Below, piece after piece: positions 52,743-64,000 of a DNA stretch of 64,000 bases (the stretch's first letter is position 1; the number at the start of each line of letters is the position of its first letter). The position numbers and the translations under genes were made by a program. The notes under the pieces are model-generated. The model saw nothing but the letters and a program-made list of their open reading frames with translations, had not been told where the DNA came from and did no database searches. This DNA comes from CAZMHN01 sp964566145 (lineage in GTDB: Bacteria > Patescibacteriota > Patescibacteriia > Veblenbacterales > UBA10138), in assembly GCA_964566145.1 (NCBI GenBank), contig CAZMHN010000002.1, forward strand, positions 10,452-74,451, written 5' to 3'.

Positions 52743-55727
52743 ATGGCGGCCAAGGCAGGGGTAGACCTGTTGAAGGATCTGAACGGCGAACAGCAGGCGG
52801 CGGTGACCCACGGGGGCGGCCCGCTCTTGATCGTGGCCGGCGCGGGAACCGGCAAGACCACGGCCATCACGCGCCGCGTCGCCTGGCTCATCCAGGAAGG
52901 CCTGGCACAACCGGAGGAGATACTGGCCCTTACGTTCACGGACAAGGCCGCTCTTGAGATGGAGGAGCGGGTGGACAGGCTCCTCCCCATGGGTTACGTG
53001 AACGTGTGGGTGTCCACATTCCACGCCTTTGGCGAGCGCGTACTGCAGGATTGGGGCCTGGAGATAGGCGTACCCAATAATTTCAGGCTTTTGACCCAAG
53101 CCGAGCAGTGGATGCTCGTGCGCCGTAACCTGGACAGGTTCAAGCTTGATTACTACAGGCCGCTTGGCAACCCGACGCGGTTCATCCATGCCCTCATCCA
53201 GCATTTTTCGCGCGCCAAGGACGAAGAGGCGTTCCCGGAAGATTACCTCAGGCTGTCTGACAACAAGCGCCTGGATACCGGCGCGACCGAGTACCTAAAA
53301 AAAGGCAAGCGCAAGAAAAAGACGAAAGCTGACGAGGGGGCATCGGCCGACGAACAGGAAAGCCAAAGGCTCAGCGAGGTAGCTGAAGCATACAAAACGT
53401 ATCAGGAGCTCTTGCACGAGCAGGGTGTGTTGGATTTCGGCGACCTCATCAACTACACGCTGAAACTGTTCCGCACGAGGCCAAAGGTGCTTTCGTACTA
53501 CCAAAAGAAGTTCAAGTACATCCTGGTGGACGAGTTCCAGGACACGAACTATGCGCAGTACGAGCTTCTGAAACTTTTGGCCAGATCATCGAACAACATA
53601 ACGGTTGTGGGGGATGACGACCAATCCGTCTACAAATTCCGCGGCGCTTCCATTTCGAACATCTTAGAATTCAAACAGGATTACCCGGAAGCCAAGGAAG
53701 TGTTCCTGACCCGGAACTACCGAAGCTATCAGAACATACTGGATACGGCGTATGAATTCATACAACTGAACAATCCGTACCGTCTGGAGGTGAAATTGGC
53801 CAAGAAAGGCAAGAGCTTGTCAAAGAAGCTGGTAGCGGAGCGGAAAGGCCAGGGCGAGGTCGCCTACCTCCCGTTCGCCACGGGCCAGGACGAAGCCGAA
53901 GGGGTGGTAGCGAAAATCGTGGAACTGCAAAAGAGGACCAAGGCGGCATGGAACGAGTTCGCCATTCTGGTGCGGGCCAATGCGCAGGCACAGCTGTTCA
54001 TACAGGCCCTGCGGCGCGCACAGCTGCCGTACACCTACGTGGCGAACCGCGGGCTCTACAGTGAGGGCATAGTCGTGTTTGTTACGAGCTATCTCAAGCT
54101 GTTGGACAACTATCACGAGTCAGAAGCTCTGTACCGCGTGCTCATGAGCGAACCGTTTTCTCTGCCGCATGAGGATATGTCAAAGCTGGCGTACCACGCG
54201 AAGAAATACACTATGTCTTTGTATGAGGCCGCTAAAACAGCCAGCGCCCTGGGGCTTTCTGAGGATGGGATAAAAGCGGTAACCAAACTGCTTGAGCTTA
54301 TAGCCAAACACACGGCATATGTGCGTGAACACAGTGCGGCCGAAGTGTACGTGACCGCGGTGAACGACTTAGGCATGAACGAGCGGCTACAGCACCCGGC
54401 GGCCGCGCGCGAAGCGCAGCTCCTCACCGCCTTTTACCACCGCATCGTGCGTTACGAGGCCGATACGGAAGACAGTTCTTTGGCCGGATTCCTGCACTAC
54501 CTGTCGCTGGAGCAGGAGTCGGGCGAGGAGGGGGAGCTCCCGACCGACGCCGAGGAAGGCCCTGAAACAGTGAAGGTAATTACGGTCCACTCGGCCAAGG
54601 GTTTGGAGTGGCGGTACGTGTTCCTGGTTCAGCTTGTGGACAGGCGTTTCCCTTCGGTCGAACGCAGAGAGCCCATTGAGCTACCTGCGGAGCTTGTGAA
54701 GGAGATACTGCCGGAAGGGGACGTGCACCTGCAGGAAGAGCGCCGGCTGTTCTACGTCGGTCTGACGCGCGCACGCGACGGATTATTCCTCACCCGCGCC
54801 TCGGACTACTTCGGCAAGACCACGAAGCGGCCGTCCCGGTTCCTGCTGGAGCTGGGGCTGGTGAGCGAGGAAGAGGCGAACGCTAAATCCGCCAAACTAG
54901 CCCCGCCGCAGTCCGCCGCCAGACAAGCTCCGTCGCGTTTTGCCGTACCTGAAAGCTTTTCCTTCAGCTCCATTTCTTCGTTCAAGAAGTGTCCTTTGGA
55001 GTACAAGTACCGCCACCTATTGAAGCTGCCCCAGCCCGGCGCCGCTCAGCTGTCGTTCGGGAATACCATGCACAAGACGTTCGAACTTTTTCTGAAACTG
55101 TGGCAACAGCGTTCGGGCGCTCTTCAGGCAGACTTGTTCGGCGGCAAAGGGGGAGCGGCCAAAACCCCTTCGTTCGAGGAGCTTAAGAAGTTCTACGAAG
55201 AGGCGTGGGTGGACGAGTGGTATGAGAATAAACAACAGAAGCAGGAGTACCGCGATAAGCGGGGCCCGGAACAGCTTAAGAACTTCTATGAGGTAGTGTC
55301 GGCCGAGCCGCCCAAAGTGAAATACTTGGAGCAGTTCTTCAAGATAGCCCTGGGACCGTACAAATTCGTAGGCAAGGTGGATCGCATGGACGACACGGGC
55401 CAAGGCGTGGCCATTATTGACTACAAGACAGGTGAAGAACCTGCCAGAGGCCTGGAAAAGGTAGACCGCGATCAGCTTACCATATATCAGATGGCGGCCG
55501 AGGAGTTTTTCCGGGAAAAGGTGTCGAGCGCCAAGTACTGGTACCTGAAGCCGAACAGCTTCTCTCCCGATTTCACTGCGACCAGGGAGCAGGAGAAAGA
55601 ATTGAAGCAGGAGTACGAAGCCGTCATCCAGGATATCGTCCATACGGTGCAAAACGATTCGTTCGTCGAAGCTGATGAGTCTGCGCCTAAGCATGAGTGC
55701 CGGTACAGGAAACTAGGGCTTACCTAA
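52743..55727 (+). CDS. UvrD/PcrA-like SF1 helicase with C-terminal PD-(D/E)XK nuclease
   Basis: The 994-aa protein has helicase motif I GAGTGKTTAITRR (K38), motif II VDEFQDTN, motif III GDDDQSVYKFRGA, motif IV NYRSYQNIL and motif VI RRLFYVGLTRARD. The C-terminus (about 735-994) begins FSFSSISSFKKCPLEYKYRHLLKL and contains the nuclease core GKVDRMDDTGQGVAIIDYKTGE, a RecB/AddB-like PD-(D/E)XK site. An insert of Lys/Glu-rich low complexity is near 185-215. It likely processes DNA ends in recombination as a single chain. A DUF721 gene follows 2 nt later. Confidence 0.92.
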   Translation: MAAKAGVDLLKDLNGEQQAAVTHGGGPLLIVAGAGTGKTTAITRRVAWLIQEGLAQPEEILALTFTDKAALEMEERVDRLLPMGYVNVWVSTFHAFGERVLQDWGLEIGVPNNFRLLTQAEQWMLVRRNLDRFKLDYYRPLGNPTRFIHALIQHFSRAKDEEAFPEDYLRLSDNKRLDTGATEYLKKGKRKKKTKADEGASADEQESQRLSEVAEAYKTYQELLHEQGVLDFGDLINYTLKLFRTRPKVLSYYQKKFKYILVDEFQDTNYAQYELLKLLARSSNNITVVGDDDQSVYKFRGASISNILEFKQDYPEAKEVFLTRNYRSYQNILDTAYEFIQLNNPYRLEVKLAKKGKSLSKKLVAERKGQGEVAYLPFATGQDEAEGVVAKIVELQKRTKAAWNEFAILVRANAQAQLFIQALRRAQLPYTYVANRGLYSEGIVVFVTSYLKLLDNYHESEALYRVLMSEPFSLPHEDMSKLAYHAKKYTMSLYEAAKTASALGLSEDGIKAVTKLLELIAKHTAYVREHSAAEVYVTAVNDLGMNERLQHPAAAREAQLLTAFYHRIVRYEADTEDSSLAGFLHYLSLEQESGEEGELPTDAEEGPETVKVITVHSAKGLEWRYVFLVQLVDRRFPSVERREPIELPAELVKEILPEGDVHLQEERRLFYVGLTRARDGLFLTRASDYFGKTTKRPSRFLLELGLVSEEEANAKSAKLAPPQSAARQAPSRFAVPESFSFSSISSFKKCPLEYKYRHLLKLPQPGAAQLSFGNTMHKTFELFLKLWQQRSGALQADLFGGKGGAAKTPSFEELKKFYEEAWVDEWYENKQQKQEYRDKRGPEQLKNFYEVVSAEPPKVKYLEQFFKIALGPYKFVGKVDRMDDTGQGVAIIDYKTGEEPARGLEKVDRDQLTIYQMAAEEFFREKVSSAKYWYLKPNSFSPDFTATREQEKELKQEYEAVIQDIVHTVQNDSFVEADESAPKHECRYRKLGLT

Positions 55728-55729
55728 AT

Positions 55730-56020
55730 ATGTTTCACGACCTAAAAGATGTGCTTCGGAGGCGCCTGGGGCAACAGGGCATAGGCAGGGCTGTGGAGGC
55801 GGCGCAGGTAACAGAAGCATTCCGTGAGGCGGTCAAAGAGCTCATGGGCGAGCGGGCCGCGCGTGAGCTTAGGAAGGTCGCCCTGCGTGAAGATACCCTG
55901 GAGGTACTGGCTGGTTCCGGGGCCTTGGCAAGCGAACTTAGGATGCGCGAGAACGATATTCGGGGTAAGCTCAAGACAAGGCTTGGGAAACAGGAGTACA
56001 CAATGCGGATTTTTGGCTAA
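55730..56020 (+). CDS. DciA-like (DUF721) protein
   Basis: The 96-aa product matches the DUF721/DciA pattern: RRLGQQGIGRAVEAAQVTEAFREAVKELMGERAARELRKVALREDTLEVLAGSGALASELRMRENDIRGKLKTRLG. DciA proteins help load the replicative helicase in bacteria that lack DnaC. The spacing of 2 nt to the helicase gene suggests one operon; gyrB is 3.8 kb away. The assignment is by pattern and length; a functional role here is inferred. Confidence 0.72.
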   Translation: MFHDLKDVLRRRLGQQGIGRAVEAAQVTEAFREAVKELMGERAARELRKVALREDTLEVLAGSGALASELRMRENDIRGKLKTRLGKQEYTMRIFG

Positions 56021-56110
56021 AGTTAGCCATGAAAAAACCGTGAGCAAGGGTCATTTCAGGTCTTGTGGAAAGGCCTGAAAACTGCTAAAATATAAGCGGC
56101 TAAGAAGCCG
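56014..56110 (+). promoter_or_regulatory. Hairpin-rich region and extended -10 before the pheST unit
   Basis: TGGCTA-AAGT-TAGCCA (56014-56029, covering the DUF721 stop), TTTCAGG/CCTGAAA (56054-56060/56074-56080), extended -10 TGC-TAAAAT (56086-56091), then CGGCT-AAGA-AGCCG (56097-56110) followed by TTTTCCTTTT. The last hairpin plus U-rich tract would sit at the very 5' end of the transcript, like an attenuator. Confidence 0.45.
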
Positions 56111-56136
56111 TAGTTTTCCTTTTAGGTAAGCGCAAA

Positions 56137-56526
56137 ATGACCCTTAGGCAGTACCTTACTTGGATAGGCTTTGGCACGCTGGTGGCGTGGGGCGTTTTTG
56201 CATTGGTTGTGCTGTATCTTAACCCGGACACTGCCGGAACCCTCGGGTTCGTATTCTTTTACCTGTCGCTGTTCTTAGGTCTTGCCGGCACACTTACCTT
56301 GTTAGGCTTTGTCTGGCGCTACGTAAAACATCGCGACGACCTGCTTTTCCGGCATGTCACCATCTCGTTCCGACAAGGAGTGCTTCTTGGGGTGCTCGTG
56401 ACCGGCGCGCTGTTTCTGCAGTCGCAGGAGCTTCTAACCTGGTGGAACCTGGTGCTCCTGGTAGTCGGCATCACGCTTCTGGAGCTGTTCCTTTTGACGT
56501 CGCGGCGCATGCCGCCTGAGGTATGA
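56137..56526 (+). CDS. Four-helix membrane protein, unknown function
   Basis: The 129-aa product has four hydrophobic helices (about 7-28, 35-59, 77-95, 101-119) with a short charged loop RYVKHRDDLLFRHVTISFRQG. No catalytic motif is seen. It overlaps pheS by 4 nt (ATGA), so both are translated together. Genes of this kind often precede pheS in Patescibacteria, in my recollection, but its role is not known. Confidence 0.75.
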   Translation: MTLRQYLTWIGFGTLVAWGVFALVVLYLNPDTAGTLGFVFFYLSLFLGLAGTLTLLGFVWRYVKHRDDLLFRHVTISFRQGVLLGVLVTGALFLQSQELLTWWNLVLLVVGITLLELFLLTSRRMPPEV

Positions 56527-57551
56527 GATCGTCGCTTGAATCAGAACTGAAGAAGCTGGGCGTTGCTGTGCGTAAGGAGCTTGTGGAAATGGCCAATTCC
56601 TCGCAGCTCGAAGAACTGCGTGTGAAGTATTTGGGCAGGAAGGGCGAGCTGGCGCGGCTCATGAAAGCTGTGGCCGAGGTGGCCGAAGCCGAGCGTCCTG
56701 CGTTCGGCAAGTTGGCCAACCAGGTGAAGGACGAAGTTGAACAGGCATTCCATGACGTAAAACGAAAGCTGGCTGATACGAGTGCGGCGTCGTTCGACGT
56801 TACGCTTCCGGGCATTCGTCCGGCGCGTGGACACCTTCACCCGGTATCAATCGTTCAGCGCGAGCTGGAGGAACTGTTCAGGTCCATGGGCTTCATGGTG
56901 CTGGACGGGCCGGAACTGGAAAGCGAATTCTACAACTTTGAATCACTAAATATACCTGCGTGGCACCCGGCGCGCGATACCCAGGACACGTTCTATTTGA
57001 AAGGCGGCACTCCGGACAATCGTTGGCTTTTGCGCACACACACCTCGGCCATGCAGGTACGCGCCCTGAAGGAGTACGGAGCGCCCATTCGCGCCGTGGT
57101 GCCCGGACGCGTATTCCGCTACGAAGCGACCGACGCTTCGCACGAAACCACGTTCTGGCAAATGGAAGGCTTGGTGGTGGACAAGGACATTTCCATTTCC
57201 CATCTCATAGCCACTATGAAGGCCCTGCTTTCCGGCATATTCCGCCGCGAGGTTGAGGTCAGGCTCAGGCCCGGGTACTTCCCGTTCGTCGAGCCGGGAT
57301 TCGAGCTCGACATCAAGTGTCTGGTGTGCGGCGGGAAAGGCTGCGGCGTGTGCAAACAGAATGGCTGGGTTGAGCTTTTGCCCTGCGGCCTGGTACACCC
57401 CAAGGTATTGGAATACGGCGGGGTGGATCCCAAGGAATACAGCGGCTTTGCTTTTGGTTTGGGGCTTTCCAGGCTGGTCATGATGCGGTACAAGATAGAC
57501 GACATCCGCCTGTTGCTTGGCGGCGACATGAGGTTTTTGGAGCAGTTCTAG
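56523..57551 (+). CDS. pheS: Phenylalanyl-tRNA synthetase alpha subunit
   Basis: Class II catalytic subunit of 342 aa. An N-terminal coiled coil (about 1-85) is followed by HPVSIVQRELEELFRSMGFMVLDGPELESEFYNFESLNIPAWHPARDTQDTFYL (motif 1 region), RVFRYEATDASHETTFWQMEGLVV (motif 2), and GLGLSRLVMMRYKIDDIR (motif 3). A CxxC...CxxC-like insertion (CLVCGGKGCGVC) is present. pheT follows 2 nt later. Confidence 0.96.
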   Translation: MRSSLESELKKLGVAVRKELVEMANSSQLEELRVKYLGRKGELARLMKAVAEVAEAERPAFGKLANQVKDEVEQAFHDVKRKLADTSAASFDVTLPGIRPARGHLHPVSIVQRELEELFRSMGFMVLDGPELESEFYNFESLNIPAWHPARDTQDTFYLKGGTPDNRWLLRTHTSAMQVRALKEYGAPIRAVVPGRVFRYEATDASHETTFWQMEGLVVDKDISISHLIATMKALLSGIFRREVEVRLRPGYFPFVEPGFELDIKCLVCGGKGCGVCKQNGWVELLPCGLVHPKVLEYGGVDPKEYSGFAFGLGLSRLVMMRYKIDDIRLLLGGDMRFLEQF

Positions 57552-57553
57552 GT

Positions 57554-61884
<4,331 letters not shown>

Positions 61885-61928
61885 TTCATTCACGCGAGTC
61901 CGCCTGGTTTGCGGCAGGTCTTTTTGTG

Positions 61929-61958
61929 TTGGACTTTTTCCTTTCGATGCGGTATACC
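61929..61958 (+). promoter_or_regulatory. Promoter of the radical SAM gene
   Basis: TTGGAC (61929-61934), 18-nt spacer, TATACC (61953-61958). Leader of about 50 nt with AAGGAGG at 62002-62008. A weak terminator-like CCTG/CAGG hairpin with T-run lies just before (about 61909-61925). Confidence 0.55.
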
Positions 61959-62018
61959 TCCGGTACGAGAACAGAATAATAGTTCATTAACATAAACCAA
62001 GAAGGAGGTGGCGTGCTG

Positions 62019-63983
62019 ATGGAACATCCAGTCAGTGCCTTTGCCAGTGGCGTGAGAGAGCTCGACGTTACGCTCATTCGCGCTACGAACTACACCGATG
62101 ATGGATACCCCATCAGAACGCGTGTAGGAGTAATACGCAGCAACACCCTGACGCAGATGGGCGCCTTGACCCGCGACATAATCAACTACCCGTTCTTTGC
62201 TGGCGTCAGTGTGAACGTTCGCCTTGTCGATGAGGCGATTCAGCGGGTCCCCGTGAAAGAGGTGCTCAAGAGCTCGAAGCGGCCGGGCGTGAAATCCATT
62301 GTCATGCTGGTGGGCGTGCAAACCAATCAGTTCCCGCGGGCGCAGGACATTGCGGCTTGGTTCCTGTCGCATGGCATCCCCGTGCTTATCGGCGGATTCC
62401 ACGTGAGCGGTATGCTGGCCATGGTAGGCTTGACCCGTGATTTGCGTGAAGCCCTATTGAAGGGCATCATCTTGGTCGCGGGCGAAGTCGAAGGAGAAAG
62501 GCTGCCGAACATCTTGGCGGACGTTGTCCAGGGTGAAGCTAAGCCGCTGTATGACTTGCTGAACCCCACACCAGACCTCACGAACCTGCCCATACCCACC
62601 CTGACGAAGGGGGACTTGCAGGGATTCGCCTCGCCTTTCGGTACGCTTGATACGGGGCGAGGATGTCCGTTTGACTGCAAGTTCTGCACCATTATCAATG
62701 TGCAGGGTAAAACCGTGCGCTTCAGAAGTCCCGAGCGCGTTATTGAATTCGTGCGCCGGAACTATCGTCAGACTGGCGTGCGCCATTGTTTCTTTGTAGA
62801 CGACAACCTGGCGCGTAATCCAGCTTGGCGGGGGCTTTTCCAGGGTCTTACGAAGTTGCGCGAGACAGAGCACATTCCGTTCACATTCATGATGCAGGCC
62901 GACCTTGCCGCCAGGAAGATGAAAGGAGGCGACTTTTTCTCGCTGGCGGCCAGAGCCGGATGCAACCAGGGGTTCTTCGGTCTTGAGACCATGAACCAGA
63001 AAAACCTGCGAGCGGAGGGCAAGCTCCAGAACCATGTTTCCGAGTATGCGGATCTGGTGGAGCACTGTCATTCGTTGGGCATAACGTGCCACGCCGGCTA
63101 CATCATCGGCTTGGATTTCGATACGCCCGACAGTATACGTGAGGACATTGGACAACTGAAGGCTATTGGCTTTGATTCAGCCTCGTTCTACGTTCTTACG
63201 CCTTTGCCTGGCTCGGAAGACCACCAAACATGGTGGAGGCAAAGGCGCTGGATGCACCCAGACTTCAACATGTACGACTCGAATCACGTAGCGGTTATGC
63301 CACGGAATATGTCGGCGGAAGAGCTTCAGGCAACGCACCGGGACGTGTGGGAGTGGTTCTATTCGACCGAACACATGGTGAACGTTCTGCGCGGCTGGCG
63401 TGCAAACCGTCGTCAGTATTGGAAACAGCTGTCCTTCTTTGCGTGGTATCTGTACTCTTCGCGCATCGAGCGCCTGCATCCCATGAACTGCGGATTCTGG
63501 ACAGTGCGGCGCCGGAACGAGCGCAGGCCTGGTTTATCCCAGGAAGCGTTCCTGCCGTTCTGGCTCGGACGTGCGCGATTCGCTGGCCACAGGTTGCGGG
63601 AACTGGTAAAGCTCTACCTTCAGCTTCAAGAGGTATGGCTCCAGAGCCGTCCCAAGAGCAGGGCGGAGGAGAGGCTTGAAGAGCTTGTCGCCAGAACCAG
63701 ACAAGGCGTCGTGGATTGGCGCCAGGTTGAAGTTCGGGAGCTCCAAGCGCTCTATTTGAAGCTCAAAGACCAGATGCCAGAGCTCAAGGTGCCTTCAACG
63801 GCCACGCTGTGGCTTAAGAAACACAATCCGTTCGTTCTTGGGTCATCGCGGGTATACATCACCCAGGTTTGGCGGAAATGGTACCGCCACGCATGGAATC
63901 CGATAAAGTGGGCGGAAGTCTGGACGTTCGAATTCGTGAGCGGCCTTCGCTTCATAACCCACCTTCTTACAGAAGGGAGGTAA
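62019..63983 (+). CDS. B12-binding-domain radical SAM protein
   Basis: The 654-aa product has an N-terminal cobalamin-binding-like Rossmann domain (about 15-190, VLIGGFHVSGM) and a radical SAM core with C216-PFD-C220-KF-C223, followed by DTGRG before it and FFVDDNLARN, GFFGLETMN and CHAGYIIGLDFDTPDSI. An Arg/Trp-rich C-terminal part (about 430-654) of unknown type follows. Such enzymes often methylate unactivated carbons or modify lipids or hopanoids; the substrate is not predictable. ATG 62019 is favoured by AAGGAGG 10 nt upstream; GTG 62013 is an alternative. Another AGAAGGGAGG at its end (63971-63980) may serve a gene beyond the window. Confidence 0.87.
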   Translation: MEHPVSAFASGVRELDVTLIRATNYTDDGYPIRTRVGVIRSNTLTQMGALTRDIINYPFFAGVSVNVRLVDEAIQRVPVKEVLKSSKRPGVKSIVMLVGVQTNQFPRAQDIAAWFLSHGIPVLIGGFHVSGMLAMVGLTRDLREALLKGIILVAGEVEGERLPNILADVVQGEAKPLYDLLNPTPDLTNLPIPTLTKGDLQGFASPFGTLDTGRGCPFDCKFCTIINVQGKTVRFRSPERVIEFVRRNYRQTGVRHCFFVDDNLARNPAWRGLFQGLTKLRETEHIPFTFMMQADLAARKMKGGDFFSLAARAGCNQGFFGLETMNQKNLRAEGKLQNHVSEYADLVEHCHSLGITCHAGYIIGLDFDTPDSIREDIGQLKAIGFDSASFYVLTPLPGSEDHQTWWRQRRWMHPDFNMYDSNHVAVMPRNMSAEELQATHRDVWEWFYSTEHMVNVLRGWRANRRQYWKQLSFFAWYLYSSRIERLHPMNCGFWTVRRRNERRPGLSQEAFLPFWLGRARFAGHRLRELVKLYLQLQEVWLQSRPKSRAEERLEELVARTRQGVVDWRQVEVRELQALYLKLKDQMPELKVPSTATLWLKKHNPFVLGSSRVYITQVWRKWYRHAWNPIKWAEVWTFEFVSGLRFITHLLTEGR

Positions 63984-64000
63984 AACAATCAATACGTGCC

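Overview
The window reads as a chromosome segment of a bacterium of the candidate phyla radiation (Patescibacteria). I infer a Parcubacteria-type lineage with fairly high GC, but no 16S rRNA gene is present to confirm it. Supporting signs are compact genes, frequent start/stop overlaps, a Gram-positive-style type IV pilus locus without pilMNOQ, small membrane proteins between housekeeping genes, and many genes whose -10 box lies only 6 to 10 nt before the start codon. The standard genetic code is used: TGA ends several conserved genes.

Layout. 49-9298 is a type IV pilus / competence-type locus: PilB ATPase, a single-domain response regulator, a degenerate PilT-like ATPase, PilC, two major-type prepilins, prepilin peptidase and four minor pilin-like genes. 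9307-13110 holds ligA, gatC and gatA; gatA is crossed by a 10-N scaffold gap. 13122-15354 holds three consecutive membrane-anchored DsbA-like thioredoxin-fold proteins, followed by lgt and a minus-strand tRNA-Asp. 16690-21365 is a minus-strand island of exported proteins: two small proteins behind a long structured leader, a seven-repeat PEGA lipoprotein, and an OmpA-like/beta-barrel-like protein. Its promoters and ribosome binding sites differ from those of the surrounding genes.

21599-36222 holds smpB-ssrA, infC-rpmI-rplT, argS, ileS, recO, a large surface protein, a CDP-alcohol phosphatidyltransferase, a membrane-anchored ClpC-like protein and a PlsC-like acyltransferase. 36372-44860 holds glyS, an M16 peptidase, an AI-2E-type permease, rsmI, an unexplained structured intergenic element, metG, cvpA, tatD and rmuC. 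44983-51839 is a complete F1Fo ATP synthase operon (atpZ-B-E-F-H-A-G-D-C) with strong hairpins on both sides of atpE. 51898-63983 holds a beta-carbonic-anhydrase-like protein, a UvrD-like helicase-nuclease, a DciA/DUF721-like protein, pheST, gyrB and a B12-binding radical SAM protein.

The pilus locus supplies a surface fibre and probably DNA uptake. The Dsb-like proteins and Lgt serve exported and lipid-anchored proteins such as the PEGA lipoprotein. The rest is translation, replication/repair and energy machinery. No CRISPR array, transposase, integrase, rRNA or obvious phage gene was seen.
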